From: Pseudomonas neuropathica | GTDB taxonomy: Bacteria > Pseudomonadota > Gammaproteobacteria > Pseudomonadales > Pseudomonadaceae | Direction of reading: 5' to 3' | Assembly (NCBI RefSeq): GCF_015461835.1 | Contig: NZ_JACOPX010000005.1 | Coordinates: 300,697-364,696, forward strand | Length of the DNA stretch: 64,000 nucleotides | Shown: positions 18,414 through 27,544 of the stretch, in pieces | Layout of the letters: each line of letters opens with the position of its first letter | How positions within the stretch are numbered: the stretch's first letter is position 1 | Program-made: the position numbers and the translations under genes | The notes under the pieces: model-generated | The model's database searches: none | The model's input: the letters and a program-made list of their open reading frames with translations, nothing else | What the model was told of the DNA's origin: nothing

Positions 18414-20537
18414 GTGTCTTTTGGCTCTGCGTCCCCGCGTTCGTCCGTGTTACTGGCGCTGCTGTTCAGCCCGGTATTAATGGCGGACGACCTGTTCATG
18501 GACAACGAAGCACTGCCCCAGGTGCTGACCGCCACGCGCCTGAAGCAGACACCGGCGGAAGTGCCGGGAAGCATGACCGTAATTGACAACGAACTGATCC
18601 ACGCCAGCGGTGCCCGCGATATCAGTGAACTGCTGCGACTGGTGCCGGGGATGATGGTCGGCAACATCAGCGGCAATCAGGCGGCGGTCAATTACCACGG
18701 CACCAACGCCAGCGAAGCGCGGCGCATGCAGGTGCTGATCGACGGTCGCTCGGTGTACCGCGCCGGTTTGTCCACGGTGGACTGGAGCGATATCCCGGTG
18801 GCCATGGAAGACATCGAGCGCATCGAAGTTTTTCGCGGCCCGAACACTGTCAGCTACGGTGCCAACGCGCTGATGGCGGTGGTCAATATCATCACGCGAA
18901 ACCCAGCGGACAGCCACGGTACGCGGCTGAAGTACACCCGTGGTCAGCGCGGCATCAACGATTTCTACGCCAGCCAGGGCACCGGCTGGAATGGCGGCGA
19001 CTTGCGCCTGTCGTTGTCCGGGCAGGAAGACGACGGCTTCGACAGCGATCGCAGCGGCGCCGATTATCGTGACAGTCGCCGCTTGAACCGTTTCAGTCTC
19101 GCGGTCAGCCACACCCTCAGCGATAACCAGAGCCTCGACTGGCAGGTTAATGCAAAGGACGGCAGCAACCAGCGGCCCTACACCTATCGTCCGGTGTTTT
19201 CCGGGATTACTGCCGCCGGGAACAACTCCGACGTGGTCGCCAAGGATTACGCCGGCTCGGTGCGCTGGAACCTCGACATCAATCCCGAACACAGCCTCTA
19301 TATACAAGGCTCGGCGCAACACTGGGATCGTCAGCAAACCTGGCGCGCCTGCGATGCCGAGGTGTCGTTCAGCCCCGAACTGACGCAACTGTGGCAACTC
19401 AACCCGAATTACACCGAACGCCTGGCGCGCAACATCACCCGTTTCACCGGCCCCGGCGCTGCGCCCGGCACCCCGCTGGAAATGGCCCTGGCCAATCAGG
19501 TGCTTGAGCAATGGCGTAACGGCGCCAGTCGAACCCTGTGCGGCGACATCGACCAGAGCGCGCGGGAATCGCGTTACGACCTCGAATTGCAGGACACCCT
19601 CAGCCTGTCCGACAGCCTGCGTCTGGTTAGCGGCATGAACTATCGTTACGACCGCGCCGACTCCGAAACCTACTTCAACGGCACACTGGACGACACCACG
19701 TGGCGCGCGTTCGGCCAACTGGAATGGCGCGCCACGGAACACTGGCTGTTGCAGGGCGGAGCGATGTTTGAAGACACGCAACTGATCGGCAGCTCGCTGA
19801 CCCCGCGATTTGCCGTCAATTACCTGATCAACCCGCGCCACGGCCTGCGCGCGGTTTACTCGGAAGCGATCCGCTCGCCGGACATGTTCGAGAACAACGT
19901 CAACTGGAGCTATCAGGTCAGCAACCTGCGGCCTTCGGCTTACGGCCAGTCGTCGGCGCGGTACTTCGTCAAGACGCGCGGCCCGGGCGATCTCGATCAG
20001 GAGCACATGCGCTCGCGGGAGCTGGGCTACAACGGCTACTTCGCTGAGCTGGGCCTGGCCCTGGATGTGAAGCTGTTCTACGACGAGATCACCGGAATGA
20101 TCAGTGAACCGCTGCGTAACAACCAATACATCGCCAGCAACGCCAACAGCTCGCGGTTTCGTGGCACCGAAACCCAGCTCGACTGGCGCGTGAGCCTGGC
20201 CGACCGCTTGCGGTTCACCTACGCCTTCGTCGATGCCGAAGCGAGCAATCCGCTGGATCAGCAATTCACTTCGCGTAACAGTGGTTCGGCCGGTTGGCTG
20301 CGCGATTGGGGCCATGGCTGGAACAGCGCCCTCTTCTATTACGGCGATAACGCGCTCAATGGCTACCGTTTCGAGCGGGTCGACACGCGCATCGCCAAAC
20401 GCATCCCGCTGGGCAAAGCCCAGCTGCAACTGGCCGGCGTGCTGCAACAGCGCCTCGACCATGAGCCGACCACCTTCGTCGACAACAATTACGACGAGCG
20501 TCGGGTGATGTATTTCAGCGCTGAGCTGGAGTTCTAG
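18414..20537 (+). CDS. TonB-dependent outer-membrane receptor
   Basis: Outer-membrane active-transport receptor of 707 residues. A signal peptide (GTG start, SSVLLALLFSPVLMA) precedes a possible TonB box region and the plug domain. The plug shows LLRLVPGM, QVLIDGRSVYR and IERIEVFRGPNTVSYG with VVNIITRNP (to about residue 165), followed by a 22-strand barrel ending in an aromatic residue (YFSAELEF). The closest style is the vitamin/catecholate BtuB/Cir-like class; the ligand is unknown. No Fur-type box is visible upstream. The next gene starts one base after the stop, so it is co-expressed with a binding protein and a sensor kinase. Confidence 0.9.
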   Translation: MSFGSASPRSSVLLALLFSPVLMADDLFMDNEALPQVLTATRLKQTPAEVPGSMTVIDNELIHASGARDISELLRLVPGMMVGNISGNQAAVNYHGTNASEARRMQVLIDGRSVYRAGLSTVDWSDIPVAMEDIERIEVFRGPNTVSYGANALMAVVNIITRNPADSHGTRLKYTRGQRGINDFYASQGTGWNGGDLRLSLSGQEDDGFDSDRSGADYRDSRRLNRFSLAVSHTLSDNQSLDWQVNAKDGSNQRPYTYRPVFSGITAAGNNSDVVAKDYAGSVRWNLDINPEHSLYIQGSAQHWDRQQTWRACDAEVSFSPELTQLWQLNPNYTERLARNITRFTGPGAAPGTPLEMALANQVLEQWRNGASRTLCGDIDQSARESRYDLELQDTLSLSDSLRLVSGMNYRYDRADSETYFNGTLDDTTWRAFGQLEWRATEHWLLQGGAMFEDTQLIGSSLTPRFAVNYLINPRHGLRAVYSEAIRSPDMFENNVNWSYQVSNLRPSAYGQSSARYFVKTRGPGDLDQEHMRSRELGYNGYFAELGLALDVKLFYDEITGMISEPLRNNQYIASNANSSRFRGTETQLDWRVSLADRLRFTYAFVDAEASNPLDQQFTSRNSGSAGWLRDWGHGWNSALFYYGDNALNGYRFERVDTRIAKRIPLGKAQLQLAGVLQQRLDHEPTTFVDNNYDERRVMYFSAELEF

Positions 20538-20538
20538 G

Positions 20539-21471
20539 ATGCGCTACGGGCCGTCACGGAAGCTGCCAACCCTTGGCCACTGGCTGGCCGGGGTCTGCCT
20601 GTTTCTGACCGCATGGCTGCATGGCGTGGCGGTGCAGGCCGCCGATATTCTGTTGACCGGTGCCGAGGAAAGTCCCGGCGTGCAAGCATTCGTCCAGGCA
20701 CTCAGCGAATTGCGCCCGACTGACAACGTACGTTTCCAGCCGTTGGCCAGTCTGCCGGCACCGGGAAAACTGCCCGCCAGTCTGCGTCTGATTCTGCTCG
20801 ACCTGCCGAGCCTCGACTGGCGCCTGCAAGACCCCCAAGGCCCGGCAACGCTGGTCCTGCGCATCAGTCGTCTGCAAGCGCGCCAGCGCCTCGGCAGCGC
20901 GCAACCGGCGCACCTGAGTTTGCTGTGGAGTGATCCACCACTGAGCCGCCAGTTGCAGTTGATTCGACGCATTCTGCCCCAGGCCCAGCGCATCGGCGTG
21001 CTCTTCGATCAACACAGCGAATTCCTCCTCAAGGAACTCAATCTCGCCGCCGAACCACTGAACCTGCAAATCGTCAGCCAGCGCTGGGACAACATCCACG
21101 ACAGCCGCCCCCTGCAAACCGTACTGAAGAACAGCGACGTGTTACTCGGCCTCGACGACCCCGACCTGTACAACCCGAAAACCGCAAAAAACCTGCTGCT
21201 CAGCAGCTATTCACGGCAAGTCGCGCTGGTCGGTCCCAACGTGGCGTTCGTCCGCGCCGGCAGCCTGGCGAGTACCTACAGCGATCAGAACGACTGGCTG
21301 GCCGTACTCGATCATTTGCTCGACCAATCACCGGCCAGTTGGCCGCGAACGCTCTACCCCGCACGTTTTAAAGTCTCAAGTAATGCGCAGGTCGCTCGTT
21401 CCCTAGGGATCGAGCCGCTAAATGAAGCGTCTGTCGCCCAAGCGCTGGCTGAAGGAGAACGCCGCCCATGA
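20539..21471 (+). CDS. Periplasmic ABC-type substrate-binding-like protein
   Basis: A 310-residue exported protein with a long signal peptide (hydrophobic segment about 14-33, probable cleavage after VQA). It has the two-lobed layout of the ABC_sub_bind (TrpX/YtfQ-like) fold: [20 protein letters not shown] marks a lobe-crossing helix and [15 protein letters not shown] the second lobe. No permease or ATPase gene accompanies it. Its 3' end overlaps the start of the hybrid kinase by 4 bp, so it more likely presents a ligand to the kinase than serves a transporter (inference). Confidence 0.8.
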   Translation: MRYGPSRKLPTLGHWLAGVCLFLTAWLHGVAVQAADILLTGAEESPGVQAFVQALSELRPTDNVRFQPLASLPAPGKLPASLRLILLDLPSLDWRLQDPQGPATLVLRISRLQARQRLGSAQPAHLSLLWSDPPLSRQLQLIRRILPQAQRIGVLFDQHSEFLLKELNLAAEPLNLQIVSQRWDNIHDSRPLQTVLKNSDVLLGLDDPDLYNPKTAKNLLLSSYSRQVALVGPNVAFVRAGSLASTYSDQNDWLAVLDHLLDQSPASWPRTLYPARFKVSSNAQVARSLGIEPLNEASVAQALAEGERRP

Positions 21472-23372
21472 GTTTTCGTCGCCGTTGGGACATCAATACC
21501 CGCACCCAGTTGATCAGTCTGGGCCCGGCGCTGTTGTTGACCTTGTTGCTGATCAGCTTCTTTACCTTTGTGCGCATTCAGGATCTGCGCCAGGAGCTGA
21601 ACCACACCGGCCAACTGATCGCCAACCAACTGGCACCCGCCACTGAATACGGGGTGATTTCCGGCAATAACGAAGTGCTGGAAAGCCTGCTCAAAGCGAC
21701 ACTGGCCACGCCCAACGTGCGTTTTCTCGAAATACAGGACAGCGCCAACCGGATTCTGGTGTACGTCGAACAGCCCGCCGCCGCGCACAGTCGCCCGCAT
21801 CAGGTTGAAGTGTTTCAGGCACCGGTGCGCCTGCAACGCATCGCCCTGCACAATGATTTCTTCCAGGACGGTAAGGTCAGCAACGGCGGGGCCAGCGAGG
21901 ACTATCTGGGTCGAGTGATCGTCGGCTTGTCCAACGATGCCTTCAGCCAGCGCCAGCAGGAGATTCTGTTCAAGGCCGGGATTCTCGCGCTGTTCGCCCT
22001 GCTCTTCACTTTTGTATTGGCACGACGCCTGGCCGGCAGCCTGTCGCAGCCGATTCGCGACATCGGCGATGCGGTCAAGGCGATTCAGGACGGCGATTAC
22101 AAAACGCCGCTGCCGATTGTCGATGACACCGAACTGGGCGCGCTGTCGCAGCACATCAACAACCTCGCCCAAGCGCTGGAACAAGCCAGCCGTGAGCAGC
22201 ATCAAGCCATGGCGCAACTGATTCAGACCCGCGAAGAGGCGGAAAAGGCCAACAACGCCAAGTCGGACTTTCTGGCGATGATGAGCCACGAACTGCGCAC
22301 GCCCATGAATGGCGTGCTGGGCATGCTGCAACTGCTGGAAACCACTGAGATGACCGAGGAGCAGGTCGAATATGCCGCCCTCGCCTCGGAGTCCACCGAA
22401 CACCTTTTGAAAGTCATCAACGACATTCTCGACTTCTCGCGCATCGAACGCTCGGAGCTGGAACTGGAGCACATCCCGTTCAACCTCGCCGAACTGATCA
22501 GCGCCTGTGCGCAGTCGTTCCAGCACAGCGCGGTACAACGCGGTCTGGCGCTGAATCTGCGGATCCCGGACGACATGCGCGGTTTGCAGGTGCAGGGCGA
22601 TCCGACGCGGATCCGACAGATTCTGGTCAACCTCGTCGGCAATGCACTGAAGTTCACCGAACAGGGTCGGGTCAGCATCGAGGCGCAGTGGCAATCGCTG
22701 GATCACGAATTGCTCTGGTTCACCTGTTCGGTGCGTGACAGCGGCATCGGTATTTCTTCTGAAAGTCTGGAGCTGATGTTCAACGCCTTCCAGCAGGCCG
22801 ACAGTTCGATTTCACGACGTTATGGCGGCACCGGCCTCGGTCTGCCGATCGCACGTACATTGGCCGAACGCATGGGCGGCACCTTGCGCGCGCAGAGCGA
22901 GGAAGGTCGCGGTTCGGTGTTCACCCTGGAAATTCCCCTGGCACTCTATAAGCAGGCGCTGCCGCCCCTGGCTGCGCCACGTGCACTGAACGGCAACGAG
23001 CATGGTGAAGGACGCAATGTCTTGCTGGTCGAAGACAATCCAGTGAACCAGACCGTTATTGAAGCGATGCTGCGCAGTCTGGGCTTTACTGTCAGTGTCG
23101 CCACCGATGGCGCACAGGCCGTGCGCAGTGCCGAGGGCAGCGACTTTGAAGTGATTCTGATGGATTGCCGTTTGCCGATCATCGATGGCTACGAGGCTAC
23201 CCGGCAGATCCGGCTGCTACCCGGACGCAGCGAAGTGCCGATCATCGCGCTGACCGCCAACGCCTTGCAGGGTGACCGCGAAACCTGCCTGTCGGCGGGC
23301 ATGAACGATTATCTGGCGAAGCCGTTCAAACGTAATGATCTGCAGCAGATTCTGCAGCGCTGGGTGTCGTAG
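21468..23372 (+). CDS. Hybrid sensor histidine kinase (PA1611-like, next to fabA)
   Basis: Hybrid kinase of 634 residues. Membrane helix (about 18-36), periplasmic sensor of about 130 residues, second helix (about 170-190), HAMP, HisKA with [15 protein letters not shown] (His about 275), HATPase ([29 protein letters not shown]), and a C-terminal receiver with [15 protein letters not shown] (Asp about 566). There is no Hpt domain, so phosphotransfer must use another protein. In P. aeruginosa, as I recall, the kinase gene beside fabA is PA1611, reported to bind RetS and influence Gac/Rsm signalling. Positional and architectural match suggests an orthologue. Unlike that locus as I remember it, a receptor and a binding protein precede it here. 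Confidence 0.9.
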   Translation: MSFRRRWDINTRTQLISLGPALLLTLLLISFFTFVRIQDLRQELNHTGQLIANQLAPATEYGVISGNNEVLESLLKATLATPNVRFLEIQDSANRILVYVEQPAAAHSRPHQVEVFQAPVRLQRIALHNDFFQDGKVSNGGASEDYLGRVIVGLSNDAFSQRQQEILFKAGILALFALLFTFVLARRLAGSLSQPIRDIGDAVKAIQDGDYKTPLPIVDDTELGALSQHINNLAQALEQASREQHQAMAQLIQTREEAEKANNAKSDFLAMMSHELRTPMNGVLGMLQLLETTEMTEEQVEYAALASESTEHLLKVINDILDFSRIERSELELEHIPFNLAELISACAQSFQHSAVQRGLALNLRIPDDMRGLQVQGDPTRIRQILVNLVGNALKFTEQGRVSIEAQWQSLDHELLWFTCSVRDSGIGISSESLELMFNAFQQADSSISRRYGGTGLGLPIARTLAERMGGTLRAQSEEGRGSVFTLEIPLALYKQALPPLAAPRALNGNEHGEGRNVLLVEDNPVNQTVIEAMLRSLGFTVSVATDGAQAVRSAEGSDFEVILMDCRLPIIDGYEATRQIRLLPGRSEVPIIALTANALQGDRETCLSAGMNDYLAKPFKRNDLQQILQRWVS

Positions 23373-23471
23373 TGTGGGCCTTTCGACCATCTGCGACTGG
23401 CGTGAAAAGCGAAAGTGCGGCAGTCTTAGGCACCCGAACGAGCCTCAAAAGGGGCTTGAATAAAAATTTCA

Positions 23472-23485
23472 GTGCACAAGTGTAC
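23472..23485. promoter_or_regulatory. Imperfect palindrome upstream of fabA, candidate operator
   Basis: GTGCACAAGTGTAC reads as GTRCACWWGTGYAC, an imperfect dyad about 135 bp before the fabA start. Unsaturated-fatty-acid regulators of the DesT/FabR type bind dyads before fabAB in gammaproteobacteria. Whether this one is such a site is inference. Confidence 0.35.
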
Positions 23486-23619
23486 ATTCATGTCCTTGGT
23501 GCTGTGACTTTCACCACAACGCAATAGTCTATGAGTAGGCTGCCGGTTCGAGGCATGAACGCTTCGAACGGTCGGGAAGATTTGCCCCACCTGCCGCATG
23601 GGATTATTGAGGAGCTCGC

Positions 23620-24135
23620 ATGACCAAACAAAACGCCTTTACTCGGGAAGATCTGCTGCGCTGCAGTCGCGGTGAGCTGTTCGGCCCAGGTAACGCGCAA
23701 CTGCCCGCCCCGAACATGCTGATGGTCGATCGCATCACCCTGATCAGCGAAGAAGGCGGCAAGTACGGCAAAGGTGAATTGGTCGCCGAGCTGGATATCA
23801 ACCCTGACCTGTGGTTCTTCGCGTGCCACTTCGAAGGCGATCCGGTGATGCCGGGCTGCCTGGGTCTGGATGCCATGTGGCAACTGGTCGGTTTCTTCCT
23901 GGGCTGGCAAGGCCTGCCGGGCCGCGGCCGTGCGCTGGGTTCAGGCGAAGTGAAGTTCTTCGGTCAGGTGCTGCCGACCGCCAAGAAAGTCACCTACAAC
24001 ATTCATATCAAACGCGTCCTCAAGGGCAAGCTGAACCTGGCCATCGCCGATGGTTCGGTGACTGTCGACGGTCGCGAAATCTACACCGCCGAAGGCCTTC
24101 GCGTCGGCGTGTTCACCTCCACTGACAACTTCTAA
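23620..24135 (+). CDS. fabA: 3-hydroxydecanoyl-ACP dehydratase/isomerase FabA
   Basis: Introduces the cis double bond in anaerobic unsaturated fatty acid synthesis by dehydrating 3-hydroxydecanoyl-ACP and isomerising the product to cis-3-decenoyl-ACP. The protein has 171 residues, the standard length. The active-site His lies in [19 protein letters not shown] (about residue 71) with the partner Asp about 14 residues on. The start is preceded by GAGGAGCTCGC. It is followed 11 bp later by fabB, the usual operon. Confidence 0.98.
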   Translation: MTKQNAFTREDLLRCSRGELFGPGNAQLPAPNMLMVDRITLISEEGGKYGKGELVAELDINPDLWFFACHFEGDPVMPGCLGLDAMWQLVGFFLGWQGLPGRGRALGSGEVKFFGQVLPTAKKVTYNIHIKRVLKGKLNLAIADGSVTVDGREIYTAEGLRVGVFTSTDNF

Positions 24136-24146
24136 GGGTTATTCGC

Positions 24147-25367
24147 ATGCGCCGCGTCGTTATCACTGGTCTGGGCATTGTTTCGTGCCTGGGCAATGAC
24201 AAAGAGACCGTCTCCGCTAACCTGCGTGCAAGCCGCCCTGGCATCCGGTTCAACCCGGAATATGCTGAAATGGGTCTGCGTAGCCAGGTTTCCGGCTCCA
24301 TCGACCTCAACCTTGAAGAACTGATCGATCGCAAGATCTATCGCTTCGTCGGCCACGCAGCCGCGTACGCCTACCTGGCCATGAAAGACGCCATCACTGA
24401 CTCCGGCCTGACCGAAGAGCAAGTGTCCAACCCGCGTACCGGCCTGATCGCTGGTTCCGGTGGTGCTTCCACGCTGAACCAGATGGAAGCGCTGGACATC
24501 CTGCGCGAGAAAGGTGTGAAACGTGTTGGCCCGTACCGCGTAACGCGGACCATGAGCAGCACCGTTTCCGCTTGCCTGGCCACGCCATTCAAGATCAAAG
24601 GCCTGAACTACTCCATCGCATCTGCCTGCGCCACCAGTGCTCACTGCATCGGTACCGCCATGGAACAGATCCAGATGGGCAAGCAGGACATCGTCTTCGC
24701 CGGTGGCGGTGAAGAAGAGCACTGGAGCCAGTCGTTCCTGTTCGACGCAATGGGCGCTCTGTCCAGCAAGCGTAACGACACCCCGGAACAAGCTTCCCGT
24801 GCCTACGACGCTGACCGTGACGGTTTCGTCATTGCCGGCGGTGGCGGTATGGTCGTGGTTGAAGAACTGGAACACGCTCTGGCCCGTGGCGCAAAAATCT
24901 ACGCGGAAATCGTTGGCTACGGCGCGACCTCCGACGGCTACGACATGGTTGCCCCAAGTGGCGAAGGCGCGATCCGCTGCATGCAGATGGCGATGTCCAC
25001 CGTTGATACCCCGATCGACTACCTGAACACCCACGGCACCTCGACTCCGGTCGGCGACGTCGCGGAAATGAAAGGTGTGCGTGAAGTGTTCGGCGACAAG
25101 GCACCGGCGATCAGTTCGACCAAGAGCCTGTCCGGTCACTCCCTGGGCGCCGCCGGCGTTCACGAAGCGATCTACTGCATGCTCATGATGGAAGGCAACT
25201 TCATTGCCGGCTCCGCCAACATCGACGAGCTGGACCCAGAAGTGGCCGACCTGCCGGTGCTGACCAAGACCCGCGAAAACGCCACCATCAACACTGTGAT
25301 GAGCAACAGCTTCGGCTTCGGCGGCACCAACGCCACGCTGGTACTGAAGCGCTGGGAAGGCAAGTAA
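24147..25367 (+). CDS. fabB: 3-oxoacyl-ACP synthase I FabB
   Basis: Condensing enzyme that elongates cis-3-decenoyl-ACP; 406 residues. The catalytic triad is visible: Cys in [11 protein letters not shown] (about 162), His in [11 protein letters not shown] (about 298), and His in [11 protein letters not shown] (about 333). The C-terminal [12 protein letters not shown] glycine-rich segment is intact. It forms an operon with fabA and is followed by a strong intrinsic terminator. The codon use, with many CTG and GGC, looks like a highly expressed gene. Confidence 0.98.
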   Translation: MRRVVITGLGIVSCLGNDKETVSANLRASRPGIRFNPEYAEMGLRSQVSGSIDLNLEELIDRKIYRFVGHAAAYAYLAMKDAITDSGLTEEQVSNPRTGLIAGSGGASTLNQMEALDILREKGVKRVGPYRVTRTMSSTVSACLATPFKIKGLNYSIASACATSAHCIGTAMEQIQMGKQDIVFAGGGEEEHWSQSFLFDAMGALSSKRNDTPEQASRAYDADRDGFVIAGGGGMVVVEELEHALARGAKIYAEIVGYGATSDGYDMVAPSGEGAIRCMQMAMSTVDTPIDYLNTHGTSTPVGDVAEMKGVREVFGDKAPAISSTKSLSGHSLGAAGVHEAIYCMLMMEGNFIAGSANIDELDPEVADLPVLTKTRENATINTVMSNSFGFGGTNATLVLKRWEGK

Positions 25368-25390
25368 TTCCCCCCGCTTGAGCCACACAC

Positions 25391-25424
25391 AAAAACGCCC
25401 CGACTGGTTCGGGGCGTTTTTTTT
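25391..25424 (+). terminator. Intrinsic terminator of the fabAB operon
   Basis: AAAAACGCCCCGA-CTGG-TTCGGGGCGTTTTTTTT: a GC-rich stem of about 8-9 bp with a TTTTTTTT tail, 24 bp after the fabB stop. It is also A-rich on the other side, so it could work in both directions. Confidence 0.92.
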
Positions 25425-25461
25425 GCCTGCGCAAAACTCATGGCCGACACAAACCCCCTGT

Positions 25462-25545
25462 GTAGGAGCTGCCGAAGGCTGCGATCTTTTGACTTTGACT
25501 TTTAAAAGACAAGATCAAAAAATCGCAGCCTTCGGCAGCTCCTAC
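25462..25545. repeat. REP palindrome, GTAGGAGCTGCCGAAGGCTGCGATC type
   Basis: A second REP family: GTAGGAGCTGCCGAAGGCTGCGATC and its exact reverse complement are separated by an A/T-rich spacer with its own dyad. Related copies lie at 40059 and 56768. Confidence 0.92.
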
Positions 25546-25757
25546 ACAAGGGTTCGCATGGGTCTAAAAATGAAACTTCTGTCATGAAACTTTGCCCCCT
25601 GCGACCGAATGTCGCGGATTACGCGGGCTGCAGCACTGTTGCAAAAAACGCAATAACACCTTGCGCAAATCAAGCGTTTACTTAGCAAGCTAACAAATCA
25701 TATAAAAGAGTCCTGCACACGCCTTGCTGCAGATAACTTGAGATTTGGAGCTAGCAG

Positions 25758-25946
25758 ATGACTGTAAAAGTAACTGAACGCGACGATTCACACATGTCCC
25801 ACGAAGGCGTAGCCGCCGGTATCCGCATCTGGGACGTGCATCAACAAGACTTGCTGGTCGGCATGTTCCACAACGAGATCGATGCCCACAACTACAAGGC
25901 CGAACTCGAAGTGCAAGAGCAACAACGCGAAACCCGTTCCTCCTGA
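25758..25946 (+). CDS. Small conserved hypothetical protein (62 aa)
   Basis: Acidic 62-residue protein with no signal peptide or membrane helix. The core GIRIWDVHQQDLLVGMFHNEIDAHNYKAELE predicts a beta hairpin followed by a helix. The start is preceded by TTGGAGCTAGCAG. An AT-rich segment with TATAAA at 25701-25706 about 50 bp upstream may be the -10 element. It has its own terminator, so it is a monocistronic, apparently well-expressed gene. I do not recognise a function. Confidence 0.75.
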   Translation: MTVKVTERDDSHMSHEGVAAGIRIWDVHQQDLLVGMFHNEIDAHNYKAELEVQEQQRETRSS

Positions 25947-25964
25947 TTCAACCACAGCATTGAA

Positions 25965-25999
25965 AACGACAAACCCCGCCATGAGCGGGGTTTGTCGTT
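25965..25999. terminator. Bidirectional intrinsic terminator
   Basis: AACGACAAACCCCGC-CATGA-GCGGGGTTTGTCGTT is a perfect 15-bp stem with a 5-base loop, between the small gene and the convergent DUF2058 gene. It can serve both strands. Confidence 0.88.
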
Positions 26000-26016
26000 G
26001 TTACAGCTTTATCGGT

Positions 26017-26559
26017 TTACCACATCAGGTCATCAGGGATCTGATACGCCGCGTACGGATCGTCCTCGGTGCTGACCTCTTCGGTCTGCACGTTGAGCTG
26101 GACGATGCGCTGTGGATCGCGCTCCTGGATCTTCAGGGCCGCTTCACGCGGGATCACTTCGTAGCCGCCGGCATGGTGCACGATCGCCAGCGAACCGCTG
26201 CTGAGCTTGTTGCGCATCAGCGTGTTGACCGAGATGCGCTTGACCTTCTTGTCGTCGACGAAGTTGTAGTAGTCCTCGGTGGTCAGCTTTGGCAGACGCG
26301 AGACTTCGATCAGTTGCTTGACCTGTGCTGCACGCGCCTTGGCTTCGGCTTTCTCTTTCTGCTGGCGGTTCAGCTCCTGATCGCGTTTGACCTTCTCGGC
26401 CATGGCTTCCTGGGCGGCACGCTGCTGCGAGTCATCCAGTTCGATCTGACCTTTGTGCGCCAGACGTTGCTGCTTTTGCTTGTCCTTGCTGACCTGCTTG
26501 GCCTGCTTTTGGTTGACCAGGCCTGCTTTGAGCAACTGGTCGCGAAGGGAAATACTCAT
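26017..26559 (-). CDS. DUF2058 family protein (YaiL-like)
   Basis: Nucleoprotein/polynucleotide-associated YaiL-type protein of 180 residues. The N-terminal half is a long charged coiled coil rich in Lys, Gln and Glu (about 10-85). The C-terminal half has the family motif LPKLTTEDYYNFVDDKKVKRI and the IVHHAGGYEVIP strand pair. The family is widespread in gammaproteobacteria with no firm function. It starts 25 bp after mazG and is the last gene of the cysM-to-DUF2058 minus-strand run. Confidence 0.88.
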   Translation of the reverse strand: MSISLRDQLLKAGLVNQKQAKQVSKDKQKQQRLAHKGQIELDDSQQRAAQEAMAEKVKRDQELNRQQKEKAEAKARAAQVKQLIEVSRLPKLTTEDYYNFVDDKKVKRISVNTLMRNKLSSGSLAIVHHAGGYEVIPREAALKIQERDPQRIVQLNVQTEEVSTEDDPYAAYQIPDDLMW

Positions 26560-26584
26560 GGTGCTTACTCACTTGGGCAGTGGC

Positions 26585-27421
26585 TCAGCCGCAGCCGGGC
26601 AAATTCTTTTCCTGACGTTTGGCTTCACCCCACAGGGCGTCCAACTCTTCGAGGGTGCAATCTTCTATGGGACGGTGGGTGTCGCGCAATGCCTGTTCGA
26701 TAAATCGGAAACGTCTTTCGAACTTGCCGTTGGCGCCACGCAGCGCAGTTTCCGGGTCGACCTTCAGATGCCGGGCCAGGTTGACCACGGAAAACAGCAG
26801 ATCGCCGATCTCGTCAGCCACGGCGACGGGATCGTTTTCGGACATGGCTTCGAGGACTTCATCGAGTTCTTCGCGCACCTTGTCCAGCACCGGCAAGGCA
26901 TCCGGCCAGTCGAAACCGACCTGGCCTGCGCGCTTCTGCAACTTGGCCGAGCGCGACAATGCCGGCAACGTCGCCGGCACGTCATCGAGCAGTGACAGTT
27001 GCTCGGGCGCGGCAGATTTCTCCGCGCGCTCTTCAGCCTTGATCTCTTCCCAGCGCTGCTTGACCTGTTCTTCGCTCAAGCGCGGCACATCCAGCGGCGC
27101 GTAGAGATCGCCGGTGGGAAACACGTGGGGATGACGACGGATCAGCTTGCGGGTAATGCTGTCGATCACCCCGGCGAATTCAAAGCGTCCTTCTTCCTTG
27201 GCCAACTGGCTGTAATACACCACCTGGAACAGCAGATCGCCCAGCTCACCCTGCAAGTGATCGAAGTCGCCGCGTTCGATGGCGTCGGCCACTTCGTAGG
27301 CTTCTTCGAGGGTGTGCGGAACGATGGTCGCGTAGGTTTGCTTGATGTCCCACGGGCAACCGTACTGTGGATCGCGCAGACGGTTCATCAGGTGGAGCAG
27401 GTCTTCAAGGCTGTAAATCAT
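26585..27421 (-). CDS. mazG: Nucleoside triphosphate pyrophosphohydrolase MazG
   Basis: Hydrolyses NTPs and dNTPs to NMP and pyrophosphate; in E. coli it limits ppGpp-linked responses. The protein has 278 residues with two MazG domains. The N-terminal one starts GCPWDIKQTYATIVPHTLEEAYE with the metal-binding EExxD pattern followed by ELGDLLFQ. The second carries DEIGDLLFSVVNLARHL. Its position right downstream of relA matches the alarmone context in other gammaproteobacteria. A REP palindrome sits between relA and mazG. Confidence 0.95.
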   Translation of the reverse strand: MIYSLEDLLHLMNRLRDPQYGCPWDIKQTYATIVPHTLEEAYEVADAIERGDFDHLQGELGDLLFQVVYYSQLAKEEGRFEFAGVIDSITRKLIRRHPHVFPTGDLYAPLDVPRLSEEQVKQRWEEIKAEERAEKSAAPEQLSLLDDVPATLPALSRSAKLQKRAGQVGFDWPDALPVLDKVREELDEVLEAMSENDPVAVADEIGDLLFSVVNLARHLKVDPETALRGANGKFERRFRFIEQALRDTHRPIEDCTLEELDALWGEAKRQEKNLPGCG

Positions 27422-27445
27422 TTAGCTGTCTCACCACAAAATCCT

Positions 27446-27533
27446 GTAGGAGTGAGCCTGCTCGCGATCGCGGTGTATCAGCCACCATTAATGTTGACTG
27501 ACACTCCCTCATCGCGAGCAGGCTCACTCCTAC
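27446..27533. repeat. REP/BIME palindrome between relA and mazG
   Basis: Inverted pair of the GTAGGAGTGAGCCTGCTCGCGA unit in the 123-bp gap between relA and mazG. It sits inside a likely transcription unit, so it may modulate mazG expression relative to relA. Confidence 0.92.
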
Positions 27534-27544
27534 ATTGGTCATCT

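Noticed and set aside
18477..20462. Minus-strand reading frame of 661 codons opposite the TonB-dependent receptor
   Set aside because: Codon-bias shadow; the plus strand has a signal peptide, plug motifs and coupled downstream genes.
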